A stretch of DNA of 64,000 nucleotides from Taudactylus pleione. Its lineage: Eukaryota; Chordata; Amphibia; Anura; Myobatrachidae. Below are positions 31,965-40,790 of this stretch, piece by piece. The notes beneath the pieces were generated by a model. It was not told the origin of the DNA and made no database searches. It saw nothing but the letters and a program-made list of their open reading frames with translations. The position numbers were made by a program, and so were the translations under genes. How positions within the stretch are numbered: position 1 is the stretch's first letter; each line of letters starts with the position of its first letter. The stretch spans positions 49,994,001-50,058,000 of the forward strand of contig JAUIMM010000200.1 of NCBI GenBank assembly GCA_031769625.1, in the 5' to 3' direction.

Positions 31965-33426
31965 ATGTCTGAAAGTGATTTTCCTCTCCGGCTACAGTGT
32001 ACTACGTGTAAAGTACCGTTAGCAGAGGGGGAGGGTAGCGCGGAGGGCCTCTGCCGGCAGTGTTTGTCCATGGCGCGGCCTCTTACGGTTACAGCACCGG
32101 TACAGGAGCCGCCCTGGGCTTGTTTCGCTCAGGCGCTTACAACCTTAGTGGGCCAGTTAGCTCCGCAACCCGCGTTTACACCGATGGGTTTGTCCCAGCA
32201 GTCAGTGGTGTCGTCACCCATGCAGGGTTTCCCACGACAATTGGTGGTACCCCACAGTCCCCCTATTTCCCCGCTCCCGGTTTCTCAGGAGCCGGCGTGG
32301 GTTAACTCCCTGACGAGTTCTGTACAGCACTTGTCGGATGTGTTGCAAGGGGAGTCTGTGATCCGGCCACATAAACGGCCGGTGGCGTCTCTGTCGGCTC
32401 CTTATGAGGATGATGAGGGGACGTCTGATGATGGGGAGATTCTGGATCCTTACTATCAGGAACCTCTCCATACTAAGGACGCTGACGCTAAGTCCAAGGT
32501 ATATATTCCTGGACTTATTCGGGCAGTCCGCACAGCCTTGGTGATTGAGGACGAAGTTCCCCCAGCGGCTAAATCTAAGTACGCCTTTTTTAAAGATGTG
32601 AAGGGCGATGCCACAGTCTTTCCTCTTTCAGGCCAGTTAGTGGACCATTTAGAGGAGGTGTGGAAACAGCCTGGCAAAAGATACCAGCCGCAGAGGCGCC
32701 TGGCGGTGGCTTATCCGTTCGCGGATAATTATTTTGCAAAGTGGGAATCCCCTCCACAGGTGGATTCTCACGTGACCCGTCTTGTCCGTAGTGCCACATT
32801 GCCGATGCCATCCATGTCCTCCCTTAAGGATGCTACGGACCGCAAGGTGGAGATCTGCCTGAAGTCCACTTATTCCCTTGCGGGGGGGGGCAGCACGACT
32901 GGCTATGGCCATTTGCTGGGTTGCCAGAGCGATGGAGTGCTGGGCGGATTCATTAGAGGCATCTTTTGATTCCGACTGTCCGGCCGAACAGGCGGAGTTG
33001 ATTGGTAATCTCCGTGATTTGGCCACTTATATCAACGAGGCGGCCTTAGATATTAGTACTCTGGTGTCTAGAATTTCTTCAGCAGCGGTGGCTGCTCGTC
33101 GCACCTTGTGGCTGCGATCCTGGAAGGCGGACGCAGATTCCAAAAGGGGTCTGGAGGCGTTGCCATTTACCGGAGAAGTTCTCTTCGGTCCGGATCTGGA
33201 TAAGATTGTGGCCACGCTGGCGGCAGCCAAATCGGCTTGTCTCCCGTCGGCCGCTGCTCCTTCTGGTTCTGGACCATCGTCCTTTCGGTCATCTAGGGCC
33301 CAGGGCAGGCCCAAACCACAGTCTTTTCCTCGACAGGCTGGCCCTAAGAAATCGGCCAAGCCCCGGAAGCAGGCATGGAGTACCAGACGTCTGGCCCCCA
33401 AGCCGGATGACAAGCCTGCGGCCTGA
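31965..33426 (+). CDS. DIRS-B gag-like protein, with a one-base shift
   Basis: The frame starts MSESDFPLRLQCTTCKVPL. Cys residues at 12, 15, 30 and 33 form a CxxC-x14-CxxC pattern near the N-terminus, which could bind zinc. A Pro/Gln-rich region and an acidic DDEGTSDDGEILD segment follow. The 31965 frame runs to 32969, but recognisable continuity passes at the G9 run (32882-32890) into the next frame, whose product (DCPAEQAELIGNLRDLATYI, AARRTLWLRSWKAD, ending in a basic KPRKQAW tail) stops at 33426. One extra G would explain the break: a real mutation, a sequencing artefact, or less likely a frameshift site. Assigned as gag by position. Confidence 0.8.
32882..32890 (+). other. G9 run at the gag frame break
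   Basis: Nine consecutive G residues follow CTTGC and precede CAGCACG. The gag frame upstream (31965) and downstream (33426 stop) differ by one nucleotide here. Homopolymers of this length are prone to length errors in cells and in sequencing. Confidence 0.8.
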
Positions 33427-35332
33427 CGGTCCGGGCCTCCCTTTGGGGGATCCCAAAGTGGGAGGCCGCCTGCTGCAGTTCGCCCAGTGTTGGTCGGTCA
33501 CTACGACAGACACTTGGGTTCTCGAGGTGGTCTCCCACGGGTACGCCCTCTCCTTCCGGCACAGACCCCCGGCTCGATTCTTCACCACGGGTCTACCATC
33601 AGACCGGAACAAGGCTACGGAGCTGCGGAAGGTATTGCCCACTATGCTCCAGGCTGGAGTTATAGTGCCTGTTCCATTCTCCCAGAGGGGCCAGGGTTTC
33701 TATTCAAATCTTTTTTTGGTACAGAAACCCAATGGGTCGTATCGTCCGATTCTCAACCTCAAAGCTCTCAACAGGTCTTTGCGGGTACCGAAGTTTCGGA
33801 TGGAGACCCTACGGTCCATCATTCTGGCGCTGGAACCTGGGGACTACATGGTGTCATTGGACATACAGGACGCTTACCTGCATGTCCCTATTCTTTTGCG
33901 CCATCAACAGTTCCTCAGGTTTGCAATCCGCAGCGACCACTTCCAGTTTCGGGCGTTACCTTTTGGCCTGGCGACAGCACCATGTGTGTTCACCAAGGTG
34001 ATGGCGGTCATGGCGGCTTCTCTGCGGCTGCATGGAGTCCGCATGTTGCCGTACTTGGACGACCTTTTATTGGTGGCAGGATCTCCAGAGCTCCTTCTAT
34101 GCCACTTGGGCCTGACCATTGCGCTACTGCAACGGCACGGCTGGATAATCAACTGGCAGAAGTCCACTCTAATCCCGTCTCGGAGGATTCTGCACCTCGG
34201 AGCCTTATTGGACTCGGAACAGCAGAGGATCTTCGTGACGGAGGAAAAGATCTCTGCTTTACAGTCGAGGGTGCGCAGTTGTCTGCTCAGTCGCCGTGTG
34301 TCTCTACACTCGACGATGAGGTTACTGGGCTCCATGGTGTCGGTGTTCGACATGGTGGAATATGCCCAGTTTCACTCCAGACCTCTGCAGCACCTGATTC
34401 TGTCCAAGTGGAACGGGCTGCCGCAGTCTCTGAAGTCCCAGACAATTGTGCTCACCCCGGAGGTTCGCCTGTCCCTTGCCTGGTGGTTACAGACGACCCA
34501 TCTCAGCGGGGGACGTCCGTTCTGGGTTCCAAATTGGGTCCCGTTGACAACGGACACCAGTCTTCGGGGCTGGGGAGCAGTTTCGGGTCCACACTTGTTC
34601 CAGGGCAGGTGGACGCCGACAGAAGCGGAGCTTCCAATCAATATCTTGGAACTCCGTGCGGTCTTCAATGCTCTCCAGCAGGCACATCGGGTTCTCCAGG
34701 GTCGCCCGGTACAGGTGCAGTCGGACAACGCTACCACCGTGGCCTACATAAACAGGCAAGGAGGAACCCGAAGTCGGGCGGCGCTCGTGGAGGTCTCTCG
34801 GATCCTGGTATGGGCGGAGCGCAATCTTCCGGCCATATCAGCGGTCTTCATCCCGAGAGTGCTAAATTGGGAGGCGGACTTTCTAAGTCACCAGGACGTT
34901 CATCCGGGGGAATGGTCCCTGCACCCGGACATTTTTCAACTGCTGGTGGACAGATGGGGTCATCCAGAGATCGACCTCATGGCGTCCCGGCACAACAACA
35001 AGTTGCCGGTGTATGGGTCTCGCACAATAGACGAAGGGGCGTCTCTGGTGGATGCTCTGTCCGTCCGGTGGACGTTCCGGTTCGCATACCTGTTCCCTCC
35101 GGTCTCCCTTCTTCCACGGGTAATCCGGAAATTCAAACAGGAAGGAGGGACGCTCCTGTTGATAGCTCCCGTGTGGCCCAGACGGCACTGGTTCTCAGAC
35201 CTTCAGGGTCTGTCCGTGGACAGTCCTCTGCGGTTGCCGCTACGACCGGACCTTCTGTCTCAGGGTCCCTGCCTTCACCCGGACCTGACTCGGCTGTCTT
35301 TGACGGCGTGGCAGTTGAGACGGCCATGCTGA
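33407..35332 (+). CDS. DIRS-B reverse transcriptase / RNase H / methylase-like polyprotein
   Basis: 641 residues from ATG 33407, which overlaps the gag stop at 33424-33426; the frame is open further upstream but there it lies over gag. RT: LFLVQKPNGSYRPILNLKAL (103-122), SLDIQDAYLHVP with Asp152, ALPFGLATAP (183-192) and YLDD at 216-219. RNase H: TTDTSLRGWG with Asp383, ILELRAV with Glu415, QSDNATTVAYINRQGGTRS with Asp440, NWEADFLSH with Asp491. All four acidic residues are present. The C-terminal part (IDLMASRHN, DALSVRW, FPPVSLLPRVIRKF) is the Dam-methylase-like domain of DIRS elements. The ORF would copy element RNA into DNA. Confidence 0.95.
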   Translation: MTSLRPDGPGLPLGDPKVGGRLLQFAQCWSVTTTDTWVLEVVSHGYALSFRHRPPARFFTTGLPSDRNKATELRKVLPTMLQAGVIVPVPFSQRGQGFYSNLFLVQKPNGSYRPILNLKALNRSLRVPKFRMETLRSIILALEPGDYMVSLDIQDAYLHVPILLRHQQFLRFAIRSDHFQFRALPFGLATAPCVFTKVMAVMAASLRLHGVRMLPYLDDLLLVAGSPELLLCHLGLTIALLQRHGWIINWQKSTLIPSRRILHLGALLDSEQQRIFVTEEKISALQSRVRSCLLSRRVSLHSTMRLLGSMVSVFDMVEYAQFHSRPLQHLILSKWNGLPQSLKSQTIVLTPEVRLSLAWWLQTTHLSGGRPFWVPNWVPLTTDTSLRGWGAVSGPHLFQGRWTPTEAELPINILELRAVFNALQQAHRVLQGRPVQVQSDNATTVAYINRQGGTRSRAALVEVSRILVWAERNLPAISAVFIPRVLNWEADFLSHQDVHPGEWSLHPDIFQLLVDRWGHPEIDLMASRHNNKLPVYGSRTIDEGASLVDALSVRWTFRFAYLFPPVSLLPRVIRKFKQEGGTLLLIAPVWPRRHWFSDLQGLSVDSPLRLPLRPDLLSQGPCLHPDLTRLSLTAWQLRRPC

Positions 35333-36348
35333 GGTCCCGGGGGTTTTCCAGCTCGGTAGTGCGTACCATGTTGCGAACTCGGAAACCGTCTTCCGCGAGG
35401 TTATACCATCGCGTGTGGCATACATTCTTCCAGTGGTGTCGACCGAGAGGTTATGCACCGCGGGAGTTTCGTCTGTCTCGGATTCTCGCCTTCCTACAAG
35501 CAGGACTAGATCATGGGCTTCGCCTTGCTTCTTTGAAGGTACAGGTTTCGGCCCTGTCTGTCTGGTTTCAACGTAGGATTGCTACAATCCCGGATGTGCG
35601 CACCTTTATGCAAGGTGTTCTCCGCATTCAGCTGCCCTTTGTTCCACCTGTGGCGCCTTGGGATTTGGCTGTGGTCCTGAGGGCTCTTCAAGGACCGCCG
35701 TTTGAACCACTGGGCTCAGTGGATCTTAAATGGCTGACAGCTAAGACTGTTTTCCTTCTGGCTATTGCTTCGGCCAGACGTGTTTCTGATTTAGGGGCTC
35801 TTTCTTGTAGACCCCCTTTCTTGGTTTTTCATGGGAACAGGGCAGTGCTCCGCACTCGGCCCGAGTTTCTTCCCAAAGTTGTTTCCCAGTTTCATGTTAA
35901 CGAGGAAATCGTTGTTCCGGCCTTTAACTCACCGGGTCTTTCCGTGGGTGAGGCCTCTTTGGATGTTTTGCGGGCCTTAAGGACTTATGTTGACCGCACT
36001 TCTTCATTTAGGAAGTCGGACGCTTTGTTTGTCCTCTATGGCTTCCGTAAAAAGGGTTGGCCTGCCTCAAAGCAAACTTTGGCAGCCTGGATCCGTATGG
36101 CTATTTCTGAAGCTTATCTTCATGAAGGCCTATCGGTTCCTCCTTCTCTGAAGGCTCATTCCACTAGGTCTGTGGGTCCTTCGTGGGCAGCTCGACGTGG
36201 TGCCTCTGCAGTCCAGATCTGCAAGGCTGCAACGTGGTCCTCTGTCCATACCTTCGTGAGGTATTACAGGTTTGACACCTTCGCCTCTCAGGATGCTTCC
36301 TTCGGGCGGCGGATTCTCCTTTCTGCACAGGAGCGTCCCCACCCTTAA
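35326..36348 (+). CDS. DIRS-B tyrosine recombinase
   Basis: 340 residues from ATG 35326. This ATG overlaps the polymerase stop in the sequence ATGCTGA, so reinitiation after termination is possible. The N-terminal core-binding part has LSRILAFLQAGLDHGLRLASL (50-70). The catalytic part has IASARRVSDLGAL (Arg151/152), AHSTRS (His278, Arg281), ATWSS (Trp304) and VRYYRF (Tyr313/314), giving the Arg...His-x-x-Arg...Tyr set of tyrosine recombinases. DIRS elements use it in place of a DDE integrase and so make no target duplication. The same frame is open back to 33487 across the polymerase gene; I treat that extension as non-coding. Confidence 0.95.
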   Translation: MLRSRGFSSSVVRTMLRTRKPSSARLYHRVWHTFFQWCRPRGYAPREFRLSRILAFLQAGLDHGLRLASLKVQVSALSVWFQRRIATIPDVRTFMQGVLRIQLPFVPPVAPWDLAVVLRALQGPPFEPLGSVDLKWLTAKTVFLLAIASARRVSDLGALSCRPPFLVFHGNRAVLRTRPEFLPKVVSQFHVNEEIVVPAFNSPGLSVGEASLDVLRALRTYVDRTSSFRKSDALFVLYGFRKKGWPASKQTLAAWIRMAISEAYLHEGLSVPPSLKAHSTRSVGPSWAARRGASAVQICKAATWSSVHTFVRYYRFDTFASQDASFGRRILLSAQERPHP

Positions 36349-36379
36349 AGGATACTGCTTTGGGACATCCCCAAGGTAT

Positions 36380-36482
36380 CCTGTGGATACCCTATGGACC
36401 CTGAAGTAGAAAATATGAGATATGGTAAGAACTTACCCTTGTTATCTCTATTTCTATGAACTCCATAGGGTTCCACAGGTCT
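36380..36482. repeat. Internal complementary region of DIRS-B
   Basis: The left half, ending CCTGAAGTAGAA, is an exact reverse complement of the first ~37 bases of the element. The right half, starting AATATGAGATATGG, matches the complement of the last ~68 bases with two differences that I can see. The junction therefore mimics joined element ends, the hallmark of DIRS replication through a circular intermediate. Confidence 0.93.
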
Positions 36483-36617
36483 CCCGCCCTGTCTCCCCTG
36501 TGCTGCAGATGGGCTTTGCTCTGGTCACCGGTTTTTCCGTCTCCCTCTGGTGAGAATGTGATTCTTGTGTGTGTCCAGATCTTTTTTCTCTCTCTTCCTT
36601 CTCCTCCTCCGGCCTAT

Positions 36618-36818
36618 GGCTTGGTAACTAACTGAGGTGCCTTGGCTCGGGGGCGGGGTATAGGAGGGGGACCTAGTGCATCCTGGGAGGCTGAAAGCTT
36701 AACTCTTTGGTGCCCGATGACTGACGTCACACCTATACCCCAAGGCATCCTGTGGAACCCTATGGACTTCGTAGAAATAGAGATAACAAGGGTAAGTTCT
36801 TACCATATCTCATATTTT
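36618..36818 (+). repeat. DIRS-B right terminal inverted repeat
   Basis: It is the reverse complement of the left terminal repeat, extended by about 45 bp (GAGATAACAAGGGTAAGTTC to CATATTTT). The extension is also present in the internal complementary region. It contains GGTAAGTTCTTACC, a short palindrome that includes a good splice-donor match. Confidence 0.9.
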
Positions 36819-38114
36819 ATTCTAATTAAAAAAATAAAAATTGCTAAATTCATAGTATGATCATTTGACTTATTCCATAATGCAATGTATGATAACTTTA
36901 ATAATGATAACATTTGTAGATCCATTATAAGAATATACTTGCCTGGACTAAAAGCTGTGACTCAGTCTGTCTGTCGGAGTAGAACTAGAGTAGTGGGCAG
37001 GAAAGCGCTTAGTGGCAATCTCGCAATATGGAGACTGAGAGCTCTGCGGCCACTTCTGTGCAAAGACAGACACATGGCAGCTAGTTTGATTGGCTACCAG
37101 GCTGCCTGTCAGAGCCATGTCTGTTTAGTCCCACTCTGATGAGTAATCCCCCATATAATGGGTTGCAGGTTTTGTATGACTGCGCCAGGCTGCCCTATGT
37201 ATTTCAAAGTAGTTCCTGCAGTTTACAGTGCTCTTTTCTGCTTTGTTGCATTGGACTTGATAATGTCCTCCTACACTGTGGGCACCAGCAACTGCATTAG
37301 GATGAACTGAGATGTCAGATAACACAGCTACAGCCTAACTTTATTACAGAATCCCTCTGAGGCTTTAATTCCACCTGCACAGCCAGTGTAGTAGTATCTA
37401 AAAATTGCCAGAACCTTGGCAGCACATTTTTCATATCTGAGCCACAGAGAACTTTATTGTAAGGCTCATTAATCATATCATCTGCCTGATTGTCTTGTAA
37501 TGAAGGGACAGAAGAGTACACTTTTTATAACTGTGTTTTCTCCCAAGCAGTGTGATAGAAAATAAACCTGAAAACTCAGCTCTTCAGACAGGCTTATTGT
37601 ATTCCAGAACCACCCACATAGCCTCCATAATCTATCCTAGCCAATTACATCTCCTCTGTACAGTCCATACATAACTGTACATACTTTCTCTTCACGTTCA
37701 CATCCCGCTGACCATAGACCAACATTCCTGTGTGACTGGGTCATACAGCCAGGGCTGCTGACAGCTCTGACGGGCGTTGCCAATTGGGAAGGTGTGGCCA
37801 GACCTTTCCCTTCCGGGGGAAAAAAATGACCGTGTTCACGGCGGCACACACCGCATAGGGTGCGCATGTGTCAGGCGGTGGCGGCGCAGTCATTCCCCCG
37901 AAACGCATATAACGCTGGGAGAGAGGTCTGACTACGGCTGCAGCAGCCTCTCTCCCTAGCCCGGCGGCATGCAGCATGTCAGCAGCTTGTGTGCTGGGCT
38001 GGGGAGAGAGGCTGCTGCAGAAGAAGTCATTCCTCTCTCCCTGCTGGCCGAACTTCACGGCGGCGGCTGGGGCAGGTTGGGGGCCGGGCTGTAGGACCCG
38101 GGCCCCTTCAACAG
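36819..38114. other. TTL intron 3 DNA downstream of DIRS-B
   Basis: No gene. 37740-38110 is GC-rich with an internal near-repeat of GAGAGAGGCTGCTGCAG / CTGCAGCAGCCTCTCTC (about 37936 and 38004) that can fold. The remainder is unremarkable. Confidence 0.45.
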
Positions 38115-38276
38115 GCCCGTCCCCGAGTAAATAGTGAACAGTGATAAGGTACCAGCCAATCAGTTCATAACTGCCATCTCACAGGCTGTGATTGAAAAAT
38201 AGCAGTTAGGAGCTGATTGGCTGGCACCTTATCACCATTTACTTTATCTCCTAAAACAGCTTAGTAAATAGACCCC
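38115..38276. mobile_element. Small palindromic MITE (AACCAATCAG family), copy 3
   Basis: AGTGATAAGGTACCAGCCAA pairs with TTGGCTGGCACCTTATCAC, and ATCAGTTCATAACTGC with AGCAGTTAGGAGCTGAT, around a GATTGAAAAAT centre. The flanks GAGTAAATAG and TTAGTAAATAGACCCC mark its ends. Confidence 0.8.
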
Positions 38277-38418
38277 TATGGACCTTCAGAAATAGTTTTT
38301 TTTAGAGGATGGACCCTTTAGTGTATACTAAACCTGGACTTTGTAAGATGCTGCTCTTGACAAGCCATAGGCCATCTCCTGTGAAACCTTTTATGTACAT
38401 AGCATAGGGGCAGATTAT

Positions 38419-38722
38419 GGGCCTGATACAGAGTTTGGAGAAAATCAGAAAAAGGCAAATTGTATATTGGCAAAACCATGTTGCACTGCAGGTGGGGATG
38501 ATCTAATGTGCGCAGATAGATTTATAGTTGAAAAAGAGGCGTGTCTGATAGCTTTATTCTAAATGTCAGTGTACAAACAAAGTAGTTGTGGGCTACGTGC
38601 AGAAGCAGCCACATTTTCCATGGAGGCAAAAGAATAAATGCGTATTCACCGCTTTCATTGCAGCATGGTTTGGTCCAGGAGCTGTTGCTGTTTTTATTTA
38701 CCTGTAATTGTGAATCGGGCCT
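38419..38722. repeat. GGGCCTGATACAG-terminated MITE
   Basis: It starts GGGCCTGATACAGAG and ends GTGAATCGGGCCT with TAT on both sides. Its right half (TTGTGGGCTACGTGCAGAAGC, CAGCATGGTTTGG) is shared with sequence at about 45110-45250, so at least two copies are in the window. Confidence 0.7.
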
Positions 38723-39108
38723 TATGTCATCCTTGCCTACTCTCCCGGGACTGTCTGGAGCCTTCCGATAATCGGGTGCCGCTCCCGACACCCCAAAAGA
38801 GTAGGCAAGTCCACCGCATTGTCCACCGGCCCTCCGCGACCCTCCGCACCTGCTGAATCGTGTCATCGTAGCCTCGCCCCCTGCTTTGCAATATCGGCAT
38901 TATAAAGCAAGGGGCAATGCCGTGATGACGCAATCGCGCTGACACGCCCCCGCTCCGCCCACTTCAGCCACCCCCACCCTCCCTGCTTCACCAACCTGGC
39001 AGCCCCCTCCCGGATATGCCTTAGGTGGATTACATGAAAGTAAGAAAAGCATTATATGAAATAAAAGGTGTTATAGCATTCATTTCATTTCTTATTGGTC
39101 TCTTTCAG

Positions 39109-39244
39109 GTGAAGGGATTCTTATATCTTCTGATGCCACAGAGCTCCTAGACTTCATAGACAATCAAGGCCAAGTTCATGTCATTCAGAAATACCTAGAA
39201 AACCCCTTGTTACTAGAACCTGGACATCGCAAATTTGATATCAG
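39109..39244 (+). CDS. TTL: Tubulin tyrosine ligase, coding exon 4 of 7
   Basis: It encodes [43 protein letters not shown] and a split Arg codon. The VIQKYL and GHRKFDIR blocks form part of the ATP-grasp active site. The acceptor is CTTTCAG at 39102-39108 and the donor GTGATA at 39245. It lies 9.75 kb after exon 3, on the far side of DIRS-B. Confidence 0.95.
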
Positions 39245-39421
39245 GTGATATTTATGGTTACCTCTTGCAAATATAGAATTTATTAGGGTAAATGATGAGA
39301 CTGCTTACTTCTGACAATGTAAATGCCTTATATAATATTTACTGTAGCCTTTCAATGTGCGTTTTTATTCCAACATCATCAAATGCTCTTAAACATTCCA
39401 CAATCTGTTTATTCCAAAGCA

Positions 39422-39540
39422 CTTTGGGGAAGATGTATCAGACCTTGGAGAGAGATAAAGTACCACTCAATCAGCTTCTAGCTGTCAATTTTCAATCAGC
39501 TTCTGTCATTTATCAACAAGATTTAAGAGATTTTTAACTC
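39422..39540. repeat. Partial AACCAATCAG-family MITE
   Basis: GATGTATCAGACCTTGGAGA followed by GAGATAAAGTACCACTCAA and two AATCAGCTTCT copies resembles the left half of 11137-11310. The right terminus is degraded. Confidence 0.55.
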
Positions 39541-39818
39541 GTTACATATGTAAATGCTGCTTCTGCTATTTAACGTCCCTTTATAGCACTGTTTTCCTGC
39601 TGCTTTTCAGCAGCGCTATTTTGTTTACTGACTCCCATTTAAAATCTATGGTAAACTGTATTTACAAACGAGCAGTATTTTGAACTTACCACTCGTTGTC
39701 TGATTTGGATTTGTCCCTGCTGCAGTGCTTGTTATCTAGCTCCGACGAGCGCTATGGGGACGGCTGGGGGAGCATCCGGGTCCTTACTCACAATTCACTG
39801 CTGCAGCTCCTTTTCCGC

Positions 39819-39885
39819 CCCTTTCATCCTTCTTTCCGCCCCTTTCATCCTACTTTACGCCCCTTTCATCCTACTCTCTGCCTCC
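39819..39885. repeat. Three tandem copies of a 21 bp unit
   Basis: The unit CGCCCCTTTCATCCTACTTT recurs three times with a 21 bp period. It lies at the left of a GC- and CAG/CTG-rich stretch running to about 40360. Confidence 0.8.
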
Positions 39886-40375
39886 TAGTCTCCGCCCCCT
39901 CCCTGATTTTCATCTTTGATTTATTTTTAATTAATTTTTATTTTTTCCGGTGGCACACCCTTCCTCCATGGCTCCCTCCAGCAGCAGCCGGCAGACTGCC
40001 TTCCATTCTTCCTGCACCTCCTTCCACTCTCCCACAGCAGCCGCCTGCACCATCTTCCTCCCTGCTCCAGCAGGAAGAAAGAAGCTGGAGAACCCCCCTA
40101 CCACACTACCGCAGCAGCATACGGCACCCCCTTCGCAGCAGCCGGCAGTCCACCCTCCCACAGCAGCAGGCTGCAGCCCCTTCCTCCCTGGCTCTCTCCC
40201 GCAGCAGCTGGCGGCACCCCATACCTCCCTCCCTCCTGCAGCCCAGCAGACGGATGGCTACAGCAAGATCGCTGTGAGGCAGTGGGAGCAGCCTCCTTCC
40301 CCAGCCCAGCACACAGCAGCTTGTGCCAGGCAGCAAGACGCCCACTTGCGCACGTCATCTCCTGGAATTGCTTGA
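39886..40375. other. Pro/Ser/Gln-biased low-complexity stretch
   Basis: CAGCAG-, CCTCC- and TCCC-rich DNA keeps several frames open on both strands at once (up to 193 codons on +, 141 and 86 in other frames). No conserved domain is visible, and simultaneous openness argues for composition rather than a gene. Confidence 0.6.
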
Positions 40376-40499
40376 AAACATTGGTACATCGAGCACCAGC
40401 TGCTGCGATCGCAGCGTTTGAGGTTGACTATACCCTGCCGCAAGCACTGCGAGCACTTCAGTGTGAAATACAACCAAGTGACGTGTCCTATAACGCTGC

Positions 40500-40790
40500 C
40501 TTTTAATTATGCACGCCTCTGAAACGGCGTTGAAACAATCAAGCACGCCTGCGTTTGCACCTCCACTCCCCCATTTCCAGTGGACTACACCTGTCACCAC
40601 CCACAAACGGCTTCTCCTGTCACTCATTTTGCTGAGCTGTCTATGCGCAACGAGCGAATGCATTCTGATCTTTCGCAGTGGTTTGCACACACGCATTGCG
40701 ATGGATACGCATGCGCAGAATGCAACTGTCGGTCAGCTACGAGCGTTTGCATCCTAGCAAATGGGTCTGAATCAGCTCCTGAATTCTAAA
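40500..40790. repeat. Inverted fragment of the 600 bp MITE family
   Basis: It contains CACGCCTGCGTTTGC, CACCACCCACAAACGG, GCATGCGCAGAATGC and ends GGGTCTGAATCAGCTCCT, the reverse-orientation counterparts of blocks at 10527-11126 and 22629-22876. The left terminus is missing. Confidence 0.65.

Larger units (their letters stand above)
30879..36818 (+). mobile_element. Young DIRS-type retrotransposon (DIRS-B)
   Basis: About 5.94 kb in TTL intron 3, in the same orientation as the gene. Parts in order: left inverted repeat 30879-31040, ~0.9 kb leader, gag-like 31965-33426, RT/RNase H/methylase-like 33407-35332, tyrosine recombinase 35326-36348, internal complementary region about 36380-36480, right inverted repeat about 36618-36818. 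The outer repeats are inverted rather than direct, and no target duplication is seen, both typical of DIRS. RT and recombinase frames are open and keep catalytic residues. Only a one-base shift in gag is visible, so the insertion is recent. Confidence 0.95.

Noticed and set aside
33487..35325. N-terminal part of the 953-codon frame as a separate protein
   Set aside because: It shadows the RT/RNase H gene, has no recognisable domain, and the composition is that of a frame-shifted GC-rich gene. Only 35326-36348 is kept.
39696..40277. 193-codon ORF as a host gene
   Set aside because: Low-complexity composition, tandem 21 bp units at its start, and simultaneous openness of other frames.
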